A stretch of 64,000 nucleotides of DNA from Omphiscola glabra (Eukaryota; Mollusca; Gastropoda; Lymnaeidae): the NCBI GenBank assembly GCA_964017045.1, contig OZ024807.1, positions 22,300,553-22,364,552 of the forward strand, read 5' to 3'. Shown here in pieces: positions 13,242 through 25,800 of this stretch. The position numbers and the translations under genes are program-made. The notes beneath the pieces were generated by a model. That model saw only the letters and a program-made list of their open reading frames with translations, had not been told where the DNA came from and searched no databases. Numbering within the stretch: the first letter of the stretch is position 1; the number at the start of each line of letters is the position of its first letter.

Positions 13242-16200
13242 ATAAGATAAGTCCATTATTTATTTTTTAAAATCTTATAGTTGACTAAATTGCAAGGACT
13301 GGAACTACAATTGCATGACTAAAAGGACAACAGCAAATTGTAATAATAATGCCATTCTAAAAGACTTTTATATGTATTATCTATTTTAAAAAACATATTT
13401 TCCAACTTTGTTACTAACCTTCTGTCAATCTCAAGAAAAATGAGAAATCCAGTTCATGGAATATGTTGGTCTTGATTTTAACAACATACATTCTTATATC
13501 GTCATTAGTAATATTATTAATGCCCAAAACAATGTTCTGATTGGACGTTCTGTTAAAGTGCAAATGATATTTGGTAACATTAGTTAAATTAGTCATTGGA
13601 ACGCTGTTAAGTCCAATATTATCACGTTGTAGGATATGACTAGTGTTTACACATATTTCTATTTGAAAAGATTGTCCTAATTGAACAATGTATTCAGATC
13701 CATCCGTAGAGACGTTGCACAGACAAACATTGATTACTGTAAAGAGAACAAAAGTACAATTGTAATAAATCAATTCCAAACAAAAATGATTTAATTAGTT
13801 GAATCCGCAAATTGTTCAGTTTATAGAAGAGCCTTAATAAAAATTGTATTATTTAATCTATCAACCACTGTCTAAAGCAGCTTTTGTCAACCAATGTGCT
13901 ATGTTCAATTTGCATATGATTTAATTTACGATTTTTAAAAAAAAATATGTTCAATGTTATCTTATTTGTACTACTACCTTTCAATTTAAAGATCCCATTA
14001 AAAATTAAATTTACAGTGTTCAGGCTAATTTCGTATGCTCCCTATACCGTGATAATAATACAGAAATTACAATTAACACCTACCCCTCTACATTCTCAAA
14101 AACCGTTTCACAGTTTAAAGGAATAATTTACGATGTGCGTTGCCACAACTGGGCAAATGTTACAAAAGGGTAACGATAATAAATAGAGTGAGAAAATCCG
14201 GTCTAATTTATATACACCCTATAAACCTATGCATCATCCATGAGGAAATATTTGTTTTCGTATACTAAAATACATATATCAATTGTCAATGTATTATTTA
14301 TGTAAATAGATAATAAAAAAGAAAAACGAAATACTTATTTTCATGTACTTGCCTGGTTGCTCTTTGATGTCTAAACTTATTGGAATGTATGTACCAGCAC
14401 CAGCTTGAATGTTTACTTCATAACTTTTGTTGATGTACTGTGTACAGTTGGTAAACATAATCTTGATATAATATTCTGAACTGCCATACTTGTGTATTAT
14501 TGAGATATGTGTTTCATTGTTGGTTATATTGCCTGGGCTTAATTGTAAACCTGATGTGACTGTTCGAAAAAATGGCCGTGGAGAAAGTTTGTTACAGAAA
14601 TCTTGAGGCATCCAAATAGCTTTGGTTGGACGTGTAGGGTGGTCTGGAAAAAAATGAATTTTAATAAATCATGTATCACTTAAGCTAGTAAATAAGTAAA
14701 CAAAATTGGAAATTAAAAACTAGGTTTCACTTAAATCAGCACTGAATTTTAAGTGGTATTTTAGAAGTTAAATTAAACAACACCTTAAAAATAGTTTTTC
14801 GTAAAAATAATTTTTTCATATATGGAAATGAACTTTTTGTTTTCATTTATTAACGAATGGTTTTGTAAATTGTTAAACATCTGGCAAAGCATTCTTCATA
14901 GTTCCTTCATTTTGTCTTTCAAAAATGCATTTTACTTTTGCTTCATGTGCAAATACGCCGCAATAAAAAGAACATAGCAACAGCTAAACAATTAGTCTCC
15001 ATACCGGAATAACAAAAACATTGAAAAAATCAAATTCCAATAAAAAATAAGAAAAACAGAATATTGGGGGTTGAAGTAAAAATATTGTATGCAATGTGTT
15101 GTAAACTGCCACGAGTTTATTTGCTAAGTTACATTACATTAGGATGATGGGAAGTGGGTCAATTAGACATACAAAGAAAAATAGAAGAAAAATACAGGAT
15201 TGAATCTCTCTATATATAAATGAATGTCTGTGTGTATGGGTGTATGCGTGTATGTCCCGTATGCGCCCCAACACAGATCAGGCGATTGCGTTAAATCTTT
15301 CGTGATTTGTTGATTTCAAGAAGACATTCGACAGGGTTTGGCATGCTGCTTAATGGGCCACAATTAGACACTACAACATCAACACAAACGTAACCAGAAT
15401 GATAAGAAGCCTCTATGATAAGGCCACCAGCGCAGTGTTCTCCAACAATATCATCGGAGAATGGATAAAGACCACGGTTGGAGTACGACAAGGCTGCTTG
15501 CTCTCCCCCACCCTGTTCAACATCTTGTTAGAGAGAACAATGTCAGATGCATTTGCAGTGCATCTGACATGTCAGAATTGGTGGCAGAACAATCACCAAC
15601 CTACGCTTTGCGGATGACATAGATGGACTGGCTGGAAGCGAAGAAGAGCTAGCCAACCCGGTAAAGCGTTTCGACTAAACTTCAACATCCTTTGGCATGC
15701 AAATCAGTGCAGAAAAGACAAAAATGATGACAATTAGAACCACAGGTATCACCACTGAAATTAAGGTCGGTGAGGCAAGCCTAGAGACAGTTGGCAGCTT
15801 CAAGTACCTCGGAGCAATAGTTTCGGAAGAAGGCTCCAAGCCCGAATTGATGGCCAGAATTGCGCAGACCACCACAGCACTAAAGAGGCTCAAGAAAATA
15901 TGGAACGACAAAATTATAGCCCCCAGCACAAAAATCAGGCTGATGCGCTCATTAATTCTCTCCATTTTCTTATATGCCTGTGAGTCCTGGACATTAACAG
16001 CAGAACTTGAAAAGAAAATAAAGGCGATAGAGATGAGATGTTTCAGAGGCATTCTTGGCATCTGCTATGGAGACCATATCACCAATGAACAAGTAAAAGA
16101 AAGGATTCGTCAAGCAACTGGGCAGTATGATGACCTCCTGGCCTATGTAAAAAAGCGCAAACATGAATGATATTGCCACGTAACCAGAAAACAAGGGCTC

Positions 16201-19200
16201 GCCAAATAAATTTTGCAGGACACAACTAGAGGAGGATGAAGACGAGGAAGACAGAGAAAAAGATGGGAGGATAACATCAAAGAATTGACGGGATTACAAC
16301 TTGGCGATGCTATGCGTACGGCAGGAGACTGAGTAGAATGAAGAAGAATAGTTTTTATGTCATCTGTGGCGCCCCAATTTTCGAAAGACTACGGGACATG
16401 ATTATGATGATGATTTGTTGCCCACATACCAGGGCATTTTTTTCTAAGTCACTACAACCCTTTTAAAATATTCAAATTTGGGCCTTTAGCCTTAAATACG
16501 TTTTTTTTTCTTTTATGAGCTTTGTAACAAATTATTTCCTAATGCGCTCCTATACCTTTTATTCGAATGCGATTAAACTCATTACAACGATATTAAAATA
16601 TTCCGTTTTGAGCCAGGGGCCCTAAATTCGTTTTTACTTATATGGGCTATAAAATAAATTTCAAAACATACGCGCTCCTATACTAGTCATTAGATTGCGA
16701 TAAAACTTTGGTGAGTTGTTATCCAAAAGCCTGCTTATTTCTCTGAAATTGGCTTTTTTTTTTCTTATATGAGATTTGTAAAAATAAAAGACACTACGCG
16801 CGCCTCTACCATGTATCCAAATGCGAATTTTTTTTGTAAGATATTGCACTAAACCCGGAAATGTTTTTGAATTATTACAACCATTTTAAAATATTCCGTT
16901 TTTAGCCCGGGGGGGGGGGTGGGAGTGGGGAGACTATGTACGTTTTTTTTCTTATAAGAGCTATATACAAATAATTTCAAACCGTATGCGCTCCTACAGC
17001 ATCCACTCGATTGCGATAAAACTGTGGTGATTTGTTGTCCACAAGCATATGTATTTTTCTAAGTCAGTATAACCCTTTAAAAATATTCCGTTTTGAGCCG
17101 ATGGCCCTAAATTATTATTTTTTTTTCTTTTTTGAACTATGTAAAAAATAATTTCCGCATGCGCTCATATACCATTTATCAGAATGCGATAAAACTTTAG
17201 TAAGATTTTGCGCGCATATCCGCAAGTGGTTTTTTTTCATTATTACAACCATTATAAAATGTTCCATTTTGATTCAGAGAAACTTAATTCGTTTTTTCTT
17301 ATATGCGCTAGGCACATATAATTTCAAAAAGACCTAATGCATGGATGAAATGAATTTTAACTAAAAAAAAATAGAGAAAGTGAATATTGTGTGTGAAGAA
17401 ATAAATATATTTCTGAAGTAATACACCAATTCTACAATATTCCGTTAGTTACCGAGAGCCCTAAATTCGTTTTCTCTTTTATTTTCTATATATAATTATC
17501 GAATGCATTCATATACCATTCATCGGATTGCGATAAAACTTTTGTGAAATGATAATCAGACTCCCGTAACTGTTTCTAATGTAAAACAATAATTTTACAA
17601 TATTCGGTTTTGCCAGTGGCCCTAATTTCGTTTTTATTATTAAAAGAGCTTTATAACTATAATTTCAAACAGATTTATTGCATAGTTGGATTAAATTAAA
17701 TGAAATACAGAGAACGATATTTCAGTATGTAGTTATATAGTTAGTAGGTTCTCAATAAGTACAAGACTTTTTAATATTCCGTTTTTGGGTGGGGGCTTTA
17801 ATTATTTTTAATTTACTATGTATGGTGCAATTAAAAAGATAATTTCAGTTTGCGTCCCTTTACCATTCATCCGATTAAGTTATGAAGTTGGTGAGTTTTT
17901 GTGCGCATGCCCGCAAACGTTTCTCATTTAGTACAACCATTATACAATATTCTATTTTTTAGCCGTGTGCCTAAATACCATTTTAAATTATTTTTTCTTT
18001 AACTATGAAAATATATGTTTAAACTGATCTATTGCATGGGTGGATGGAATTGAATCAAATACATATAAAAAAGTTTCAGTTTCTGTGTTACATAATAAGT
18101 AGGTTTCTGAATTAATGCAACCATTTTACAATAGTTCGATTGCGCCATGGGCCTTAATGTCTAATTTGTATTATTATCAGCTGTGAATAGGAGTTAACTA
18201 AATGTTGTAAATAGGGGTTATATTTTTAAATTTTATTCGATAAAAGGGGGTGGTTTGAAAAATAAAGTTGACTTACGCTTAAAGAGATATATATTAGAGA
18301 TATCTTTCTCTTTGTAGAATATGTGTAATAATTTTAAATTATTTTGCAGATGTCATGATCTTATAGTGGTCTATACATACAAATTATATTTTTAGTTTGT
18401 ATCAAGATAATGTTACATCGGTCATTCTATACGTTAATTTACGTAGATTGAATATGTTAAACTGTTGTTGCGAACAAAGCATATACCTATAACATTGTGT
18501 TTTAAAATTATGTTTTTAAAGACTTAGAGCAGCGGTTCTCAACCTGTGGGTCGGGACACTTTTGGGTGTCGAATTAACTTTTCCAATGTGTCGCCTAAGA
18601 TCATTGGAAGACACATATACTCTACATATAAGAAGCAGCAAGGAAAATAATTTTGTGGTTTGGGGTCGCCACAACATGTGGAACTGTATTAGAGGATCGC
18701 GGCATCAGGAAGGTTGAGAACCACTGGCTTAGAGTCATTGAGATTGACATTATAAATAACTATACCTATGCAATTTACACTAAACATTTAAAATATATTT
18801 CTTGAATCAGGTCAGGGAGTTCCGCAGTGGTTAAGGTCATGCGGTTTTTAAGCAGATCTCTTCTACTTCCAAGAAACGTGTCAATCAGATTATTTGTCGT
18901 GCCAAGACTTTGTTCTTTAGCCAAAAGATATCTATGGGTAAAACAAACAGGCATTTGTTTGTTGTTTGTAGTTACATCAGTGGGAGTAGCAATGGAACTG
19001 CTCTCCCTTCAGTGATTTTTTTTTGCCAGATCAACCAGATATTTTCTGTGATTTCTTCATAAGCAAAGTTGCTGACATTCGCGCTGACCTTGATCGTCTG
19101 GACGCACCGCCCTTAGATTTGCTTTCTTCTTCTTCTGTTAGCTCACATTTTGATGTTTTTAATCCTGTTTCAGAACTAGAGGTTAAAAATATTGTTCTAA

Positions 19201-22200
19201 AATCTAAACCTATGTCATGTTCTTTGGACCATATCCTCACACCACTGTTTGTTGTTTCATTAGATCATTTGCTCCCATCAATAACCCACATAATCAATGA
19301 ACTCTTGTCTTCTGGCATTGTTCCATATATTTGTAAGACAGCTATCATCAAACCATTGCTTAAGAATGATGCCTACTTGTGCATAAAGTTAAAGGAATGT
19401 GTGTTTAAATGTGACGATTCGACAAGAACTGTGTCACGCGAGTAAATAGTATCCTTTGCAAGGGGCCACAGCAACCATTGTCCAATGACATGTTGGATCA
19501 GGTGCGTGAGCGATATGAACACAGTGCGCCATTGCATTATATAAACATAAACGTTAAGTAAACCGAGGTTAATAAGCACGAAACTAGTGAATATGTTCGT
19601 TTCTATCACGGAAAAAAAATACATATTTTCAGTGCTGTTACATCGTGTGCATGCTATCCTATTGGTCATAAAATAAAATCGGTGTAATTTTTTTCCTCCT
19701 CGAAATCGAACTAAAGTATATGTAAATATTATCGTATTTCCCCGATTCTATTATTCATTTAATAATTTAAAATATGTTATATAGCTTTCATTATAGTAAT
19801 TTATAGCAACATATTTTTCTATAAAAGTAACACGACACATCCTAACATAAATATTACGAAAATAAACTAATGTTAAGTATTAGCCACTCACCTTTTAACT
19901 TAATATTGAAATAGTGTGTTAGGTTCTTTTCTTGTGTAAATATCAATACGACCATATACTTTTTAAAATCTTCTTCCTTCGCATTCCGTAGAGTTAGCTC
20001 CACATCGCCAACAAATTTAGTCCTTGGTTTGTAGACATGTGACCAGCGTGGGTCATTGACCTCAGTACCAGATATGAGGTCATATATAGTCACGTTGACT
20101 TTACTGTAGTTATGCACAACACACACTTTATGTATGACAGTAGATTTTTCGTTTGTAAATAAATCTGAACTTTTTCCAACACACAACTTTGGATCACCTG
20201 CATTGAATGTATATATGTATTTATATATGAGTTATGTGATGCAAAGGAAATTACATTTGGGTTTTAATTCTAACATGATATCAACGTATGAATATTACTA
20301 TTTCTTTAAAATGTAGTATTAAAAGAATAAAATGACTACATAAATATGCAATCTCTTTTTTTTGAATATCAAGAAAGTATCTGGTATAAAGGTGTACGAG
20401 ATAAACAAAACAACTTACAGTGATGGTCAAACAAATCCAACGTTTTAGTACTATTTTTGTTTTTATAATCAGTCATGGAACAAACATATGAGCCAAAAGA
20501 TGAGCATTGCTCATCATTTTGAATGTGAGTTTCAATGTGTAAGTTTTTCTTGTAGTTTTCAAGACTGTTTACATTTTTCGAAATTGTTCGTTCGTTCAAA
20601 TCACGTATTTCAATGTGTTTGGGATAATTTGTTCCTTCACACAATAGTAGAAATTCCATTTCATTGTCTTGTTTATTCTCCTTGAAGGTAAAGTTGAGCT
20701 CGGATGTAACTGAAATTTAAAATGAAAATAAATAAATATATAATAAAGAAAGAAGGATGTTTTATAGTAGTATTTGCTTATTCACCTTTATCTGCATAGA
20801 TAAAACTCAATGTGTGTTTCTTTGCTGGCTTGTACCGTTAGACAAAAAAAAAAAAAAACTACTGGAAGTAAAAAAATAAAAATAAACAAAATTATGTTTT
20901 TTTGAAAAATGTACATACAAATGTACATATAAACAGAAACATCCTTATTGTAGAATAAGGCCGTATACCATACTTTCTTACACTCGATTATCCCGATGTT
21001 TTGTTAGATATTTTTCCTTCCTTCAAAGCTGCAACAATGTTCATCTATCAAGTATATTACGAACATAAATACGTTTCGAGTGTAATACATTATGTTAAGC
21101 AGAGACCGACTGAAAATGATTTTCCGTTTTCGGCCTAGAACGAGACCTAAAGGAAAACATCGTCCGAAACCAAAGCTGAAAACAAAACACTAACGAGACT
21201 TTTGGCTGATATCGAAATAGACAGATACATGTAAGTTTATTTCGAAAAAAAAATATCCCACAATACAACACACGTTTCCTAATGGTATTCGAATAACTGC
21301 GTCTAATTAGCATTTGCCTTTTTCAGTCAATTAAGTTACAAAACATGAATGCAAAAGAAAATATGTTGAATATAACGTCTTGCTGTTAGTAGGAAATTTA
21401 AATTCAATATTGTGAAATAAAATAAAATACATATTGATATTGAGGCCTACCACATAAATGCTATAGAAAATAATGATTCACGCACACGTGTGTGTACGCT
21501 TATGATTTTACTTACATTCTACTTTGTGACTAATTATTAAAAATCAAATTACCTTTTTTTTTTTTAATTACTGACTGTCAATTATACTTTTTCTTTCAAA
21601 CCATCCATTTTAATGTGAGATGATTTTAAATCGTTATTTTGTTCTCAGTGACAACATTTTTGAATTTTTTATGATGAATATAAATGAATGAATGAAAAGA
21701 ATGAGTTAGGTGATCCAACAATATTTTCTTTAAAATTTAAGATACACAAATATAATCGAAATTTTACCATTTCATTAGTTGATTTTTTTTTCAAATACTA
21801 TTTAACTTTGCCTATGACAACATTTATAAACATGAATAATCAAATGAACAACACAAATGAATTAATTTAATAAAAATTAGGCTCTAAAAATTCAATTAAA
21901 ATTTAAAGAAAAACTTAAATAATACATGCAGTATAATCGTTCCTCAATGTTTGGGTTCACTATACGTCACTGTACTATTTACCTTTGCCTAGGCTTGAAT
22001 TTAATTGTTGTTTTGGAAATATTGAAGAAACAATTTTATGAGCAGTCTTTGCATATGATTAGTCATACCATGACGGCAAGACGTGGAGCAATAATGAATA
22101 TATGATTACTGCTGACAGAGTAAAAGTCTCATTTCTGGTAGGCGACATGAATCCTAAACAGAATATAAAACTAAAGTTACATTTTCTTTTTCTGCCAAAC

Positions 22201-22823
22201 CTAAGTTAAGCCAAACCTGATCATACGGCAATATTCTGCGCTAAAAAGAAAATCAAAATTGGATCTGGCTCTACTTAAAATGAATTGAGGAAACTAACTA
22301 ACACTGTATTATCGTGACTGATTTATATGTGGTTATTCGTCTCAGTGGTATTACTTGTTCTGAAATGTAGGTGGGATATATTATACTTTTTTGGATGGGG
22401 CGGGGGTTGCCAGGACACAGTAGCATAGGAGTGGGATGTTCGGTGAGCAGACGATCTACCCAGGACAGCACATTTTCCGCACACTGAATCATGACATTTT
22501 TGACAAACTGAATAATCTTTTTTTCTTGGAAGATGGCAACTAACAGCAGGGTACAGCCCAATATGATTTCATGCAAGCTGCACCACTGTATCAATATATA
22601 TATTTTTTGATGTATTATTCTCGTTTTTTTAATTTATTTCGTTTTTTCATCATTTCATATTATTATTTTTAAAATGGCTGTATTTTAAAACCATTTTAAT
22701 AAGATGAATATACAGGTTATCTCGAATATTTTCAAAGTATACTTATAGGGATTTCAATAAATGACAATTTAGTATATAATTTTCAGGTTGACCGATTTCA
22801 TAAAAAAAATTAAATTGTATTAT

Positions 22824-22857
<34 letters not shown>

Positions 22858-25800
22858 ATATAAATATATAACAAGAGCTATGTAAATACAGTGAGTTTAA
22901 GCAATGCTTTTTACTTTGTTGTTATTTTAATTTGAAAAAGCACATTATTTTCTACTTCTACCTGTTATAAGCCTACATACAGTTACAGTTACCCAAAGTA
23001 ATACTTCTGTTCACAACTTTCACTTTCAATGACATTGGAGACACTGCTTTGATTATTTGTTTTCTTCTTTCTTTTTTCATAAACAGCCGACCTTGCTATT
23101 AATGACTTTCACATGGCTTTAACTAAAACGCATTATGTTTGAGGGCTGAGCTTACGCACTTAAAGACCCGGCTAGAAAAAAGGCATTTAGCTCCATCTCC
23201 TGGGCTGTGCCATATTACATTGTTGTGACATTGTCCCGCCGCCTGCTCTTTTCTGCGACATCCAGTGGACATCACGAAGCCAACATATGCGCCACTGTCT
23301 TAAGGGCAGCGTTCAATTTCATCCTGCTGGATCATTGAGTTTGTCTAGCCTGTTGTATTATGCTTTAGTACGGAAGTGTGCTGTTCTCATTTGAGTCAAT
23401 ATACTCTGATTTCGGCATCCCCAATTTACACATTTCTCTTCACCTTTTTGGCACGAAATGCACCTTTGCCTTTTCTCCGATTCTATTTACGCCAATCGAG
23501 ATGGCTTTGCCCAAATGTGCGATACGTATTTCCTTGTTCAAAATCACAAAAGCAGATCTTCAACCAAATAATATTACAACGTAAAGTCCCACAACTACCA
23601 CCTCTGTAGCGTACTGTGCACACTTTCTAGGGCTCCGTGAATAATGTAAATCTCAACATCGAAATTTGACGCAGCTATCAAACAGGACCCTGAATCTTCC
23701 TCAAGTGGACCTCCGGGTGGTTATAGGATTAACTCACCATACCTGGCATTTCTTTCTCTCTTGCTGACCGATCCGTCCGTAAAAGCATTTACTGGGGTCT
23801 CTACAAACTCATATATTGTATCAAGGGCAACTGCTTTCTGAACATATTCAGGTCTTCGTTTCGTCACTGTTATGTAATTCAAAGCCAAACTTTTATCTGG
23901 ACGGGAGGGCTCTGACTCTGGCAGAATGACTAAGATAGGAGTTAGTCGTTATGTATTTTTTTGGGAAGTTTGACTTTCCTATAGCGTTCCTCAAGATGAT
24001 GCATAAAGTAGAATTTTTAAGTCTACTCCCCGTTACTTCTACCGTTATTCTACATTTGGAAGCAGGAATTATATTCATTTAGACTCCTACATCATTCAGT
24101 GGTAATTCAAATTGTCCCATTGATTTCTAGCGGCACTACGTTGGGTATAATTTTCACAACAATTGTGGGTATATTCTTGAATACACCATATATCAATCCC
24201 ATACATTTTTTTTATTGATTTGGCATACTTTTTGTAAAAAAAAAACGTCTGAGATATGGGATCCAATGATCTACCATCCCCAGCAACCGAATCCAGGTAG
24301 TAGTGGTGGACGGCACCCCTTTTGTCGGTTATAAGTCAGGGTTCCCCCGGAGCTGAGTTCTAGGCCCCATTTTGCTGAAAGTATACATCAATGACATGGC
24401 CCACAAGCTGACACCACAAGCAAGATTGTTAGCAGACGGCACGGTGGTGTATAGGACGATCGCCAACAGTTCTGATTGGTGAGCTGAGTAGTAGATGAGC
24501 TGGGGCATAACATTTCATCCTGCGGAGTGCCAAACCCTGTCAGTCTCCAGAAGTATTAGACCTCTGCACCTCCATTACGAATTGCATGGCCATATGCTTG
24601 ATACAGTTTCGTCATTAAGGTAACTCGGTGTTACCATTCAAAGAGAGGTCCGCTATGACGAGCATATTAACAATGTGTGCAACTAGGATAACAAGACCAT
24701 ATGGTTCCTAAGGCGAAATCTAAGAATGGCAACTTTAGTATAAAAAACATATAAAGCTATTCTCCGGCCGCTTTTACATTAAGAATCTTTAGTCGGAAAC
24801 CATTCAACAAGAAGAGTATCAACATGTTGGAGGCGGTCTAGCGACGTGCTGCACGCTTTGTCCTAATCCGCTTCAGAAAACCCTTAAGTTTTGGAAGCAT
24901 GCTGGAAACACTAGACATGTCACCAAAGGAAGAACAGCGACGATTATCCAGGCTCTACATGATGTTCAAGTTTAAAAATGGGCTGTCCCACTGCTCCATC
25001 ATTAGACAGAAAATATTACGTCACCCCGCCAAAAAGCTATTTGGAAATGACACGAAGTGCCGCCTCATAACAGAAATTAAACAGTACAGGAGCAGCTCAT
25101 TAATGCCAAAGATCATTAGAAACTGGAAAATAAATGCAAAAGGATCAATTGAGGCGGCCACACTTGTGACATTTGCGTAAGTATCATTTTCAATACCAAG
25201 CATGAAAGCATATCAAATGTCATCTACATAAATAGGAGCTTGAACCATCAATACATCGGTCCTGGGCCCTCAAGATATAGAAGAAGAAGAGAAAAACACA
25301 TAGTATTCTCTTTACAATATGCATTTTCATTTGTTTCTTATTATTCTTATTCACATGTTGCTTTTCATGCTTTTCAAAACATAATAATTATTATAAATTA
25401 AACATTTTTCTCAAACTAAAATTTAGTTACTAATAATTTAGTGTGCAAAAGAAAAGTCAATTTTAAAATCAGTAAGTTTGATTTATGAATTATGTCAGTA
25501 GTTGTATCGTATAAAAATGTAAGCAATGGCTAACATTGACATTTAATCATGATGTCGAGACCAGTGATGATTTTTTTTCCCCTACTAACTATTTAAATGT
25601 ATTGTTAGTGAATATCTCAAAAAATGTATAATTCTTGTTCCAGCCAACTTAGTATTTCAATCATTGAATATACTGCGAGAAAATGAGATAATGTTAATTT
25701 ATTGTCACACAAATACAAAGCAGTTTATAGAAAAGTAGATGCCTTTCTAAAATCCAATTATAAACAGTGACATTCTAAGTTTGTATGCAGTGCTAAAAAG

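Noticed and set aside
13736..13779. Hydrophobic open stretch just upstream of D5 (also in gene 2, 43631-43707) as an alternative signal peptide
   Set aside because: It coincides with the polypyrimidine tract and acceptor of the preceding intron, which translates as hydrophobic residues in any open frame. The D5 phase fits splicing, not a new start.
14341..14350. GTACAT as the donor after D4
   Set aside because: It gives phase 2 and would break the frame into D5, while the adjacent GC donor keeps phase 1 in both copies.
19023..19445. 140-codon frame as a host gene
   Set aside because: Its sequence is the block preceding CR1-clade reverse transcriptase, truncated on both sides.
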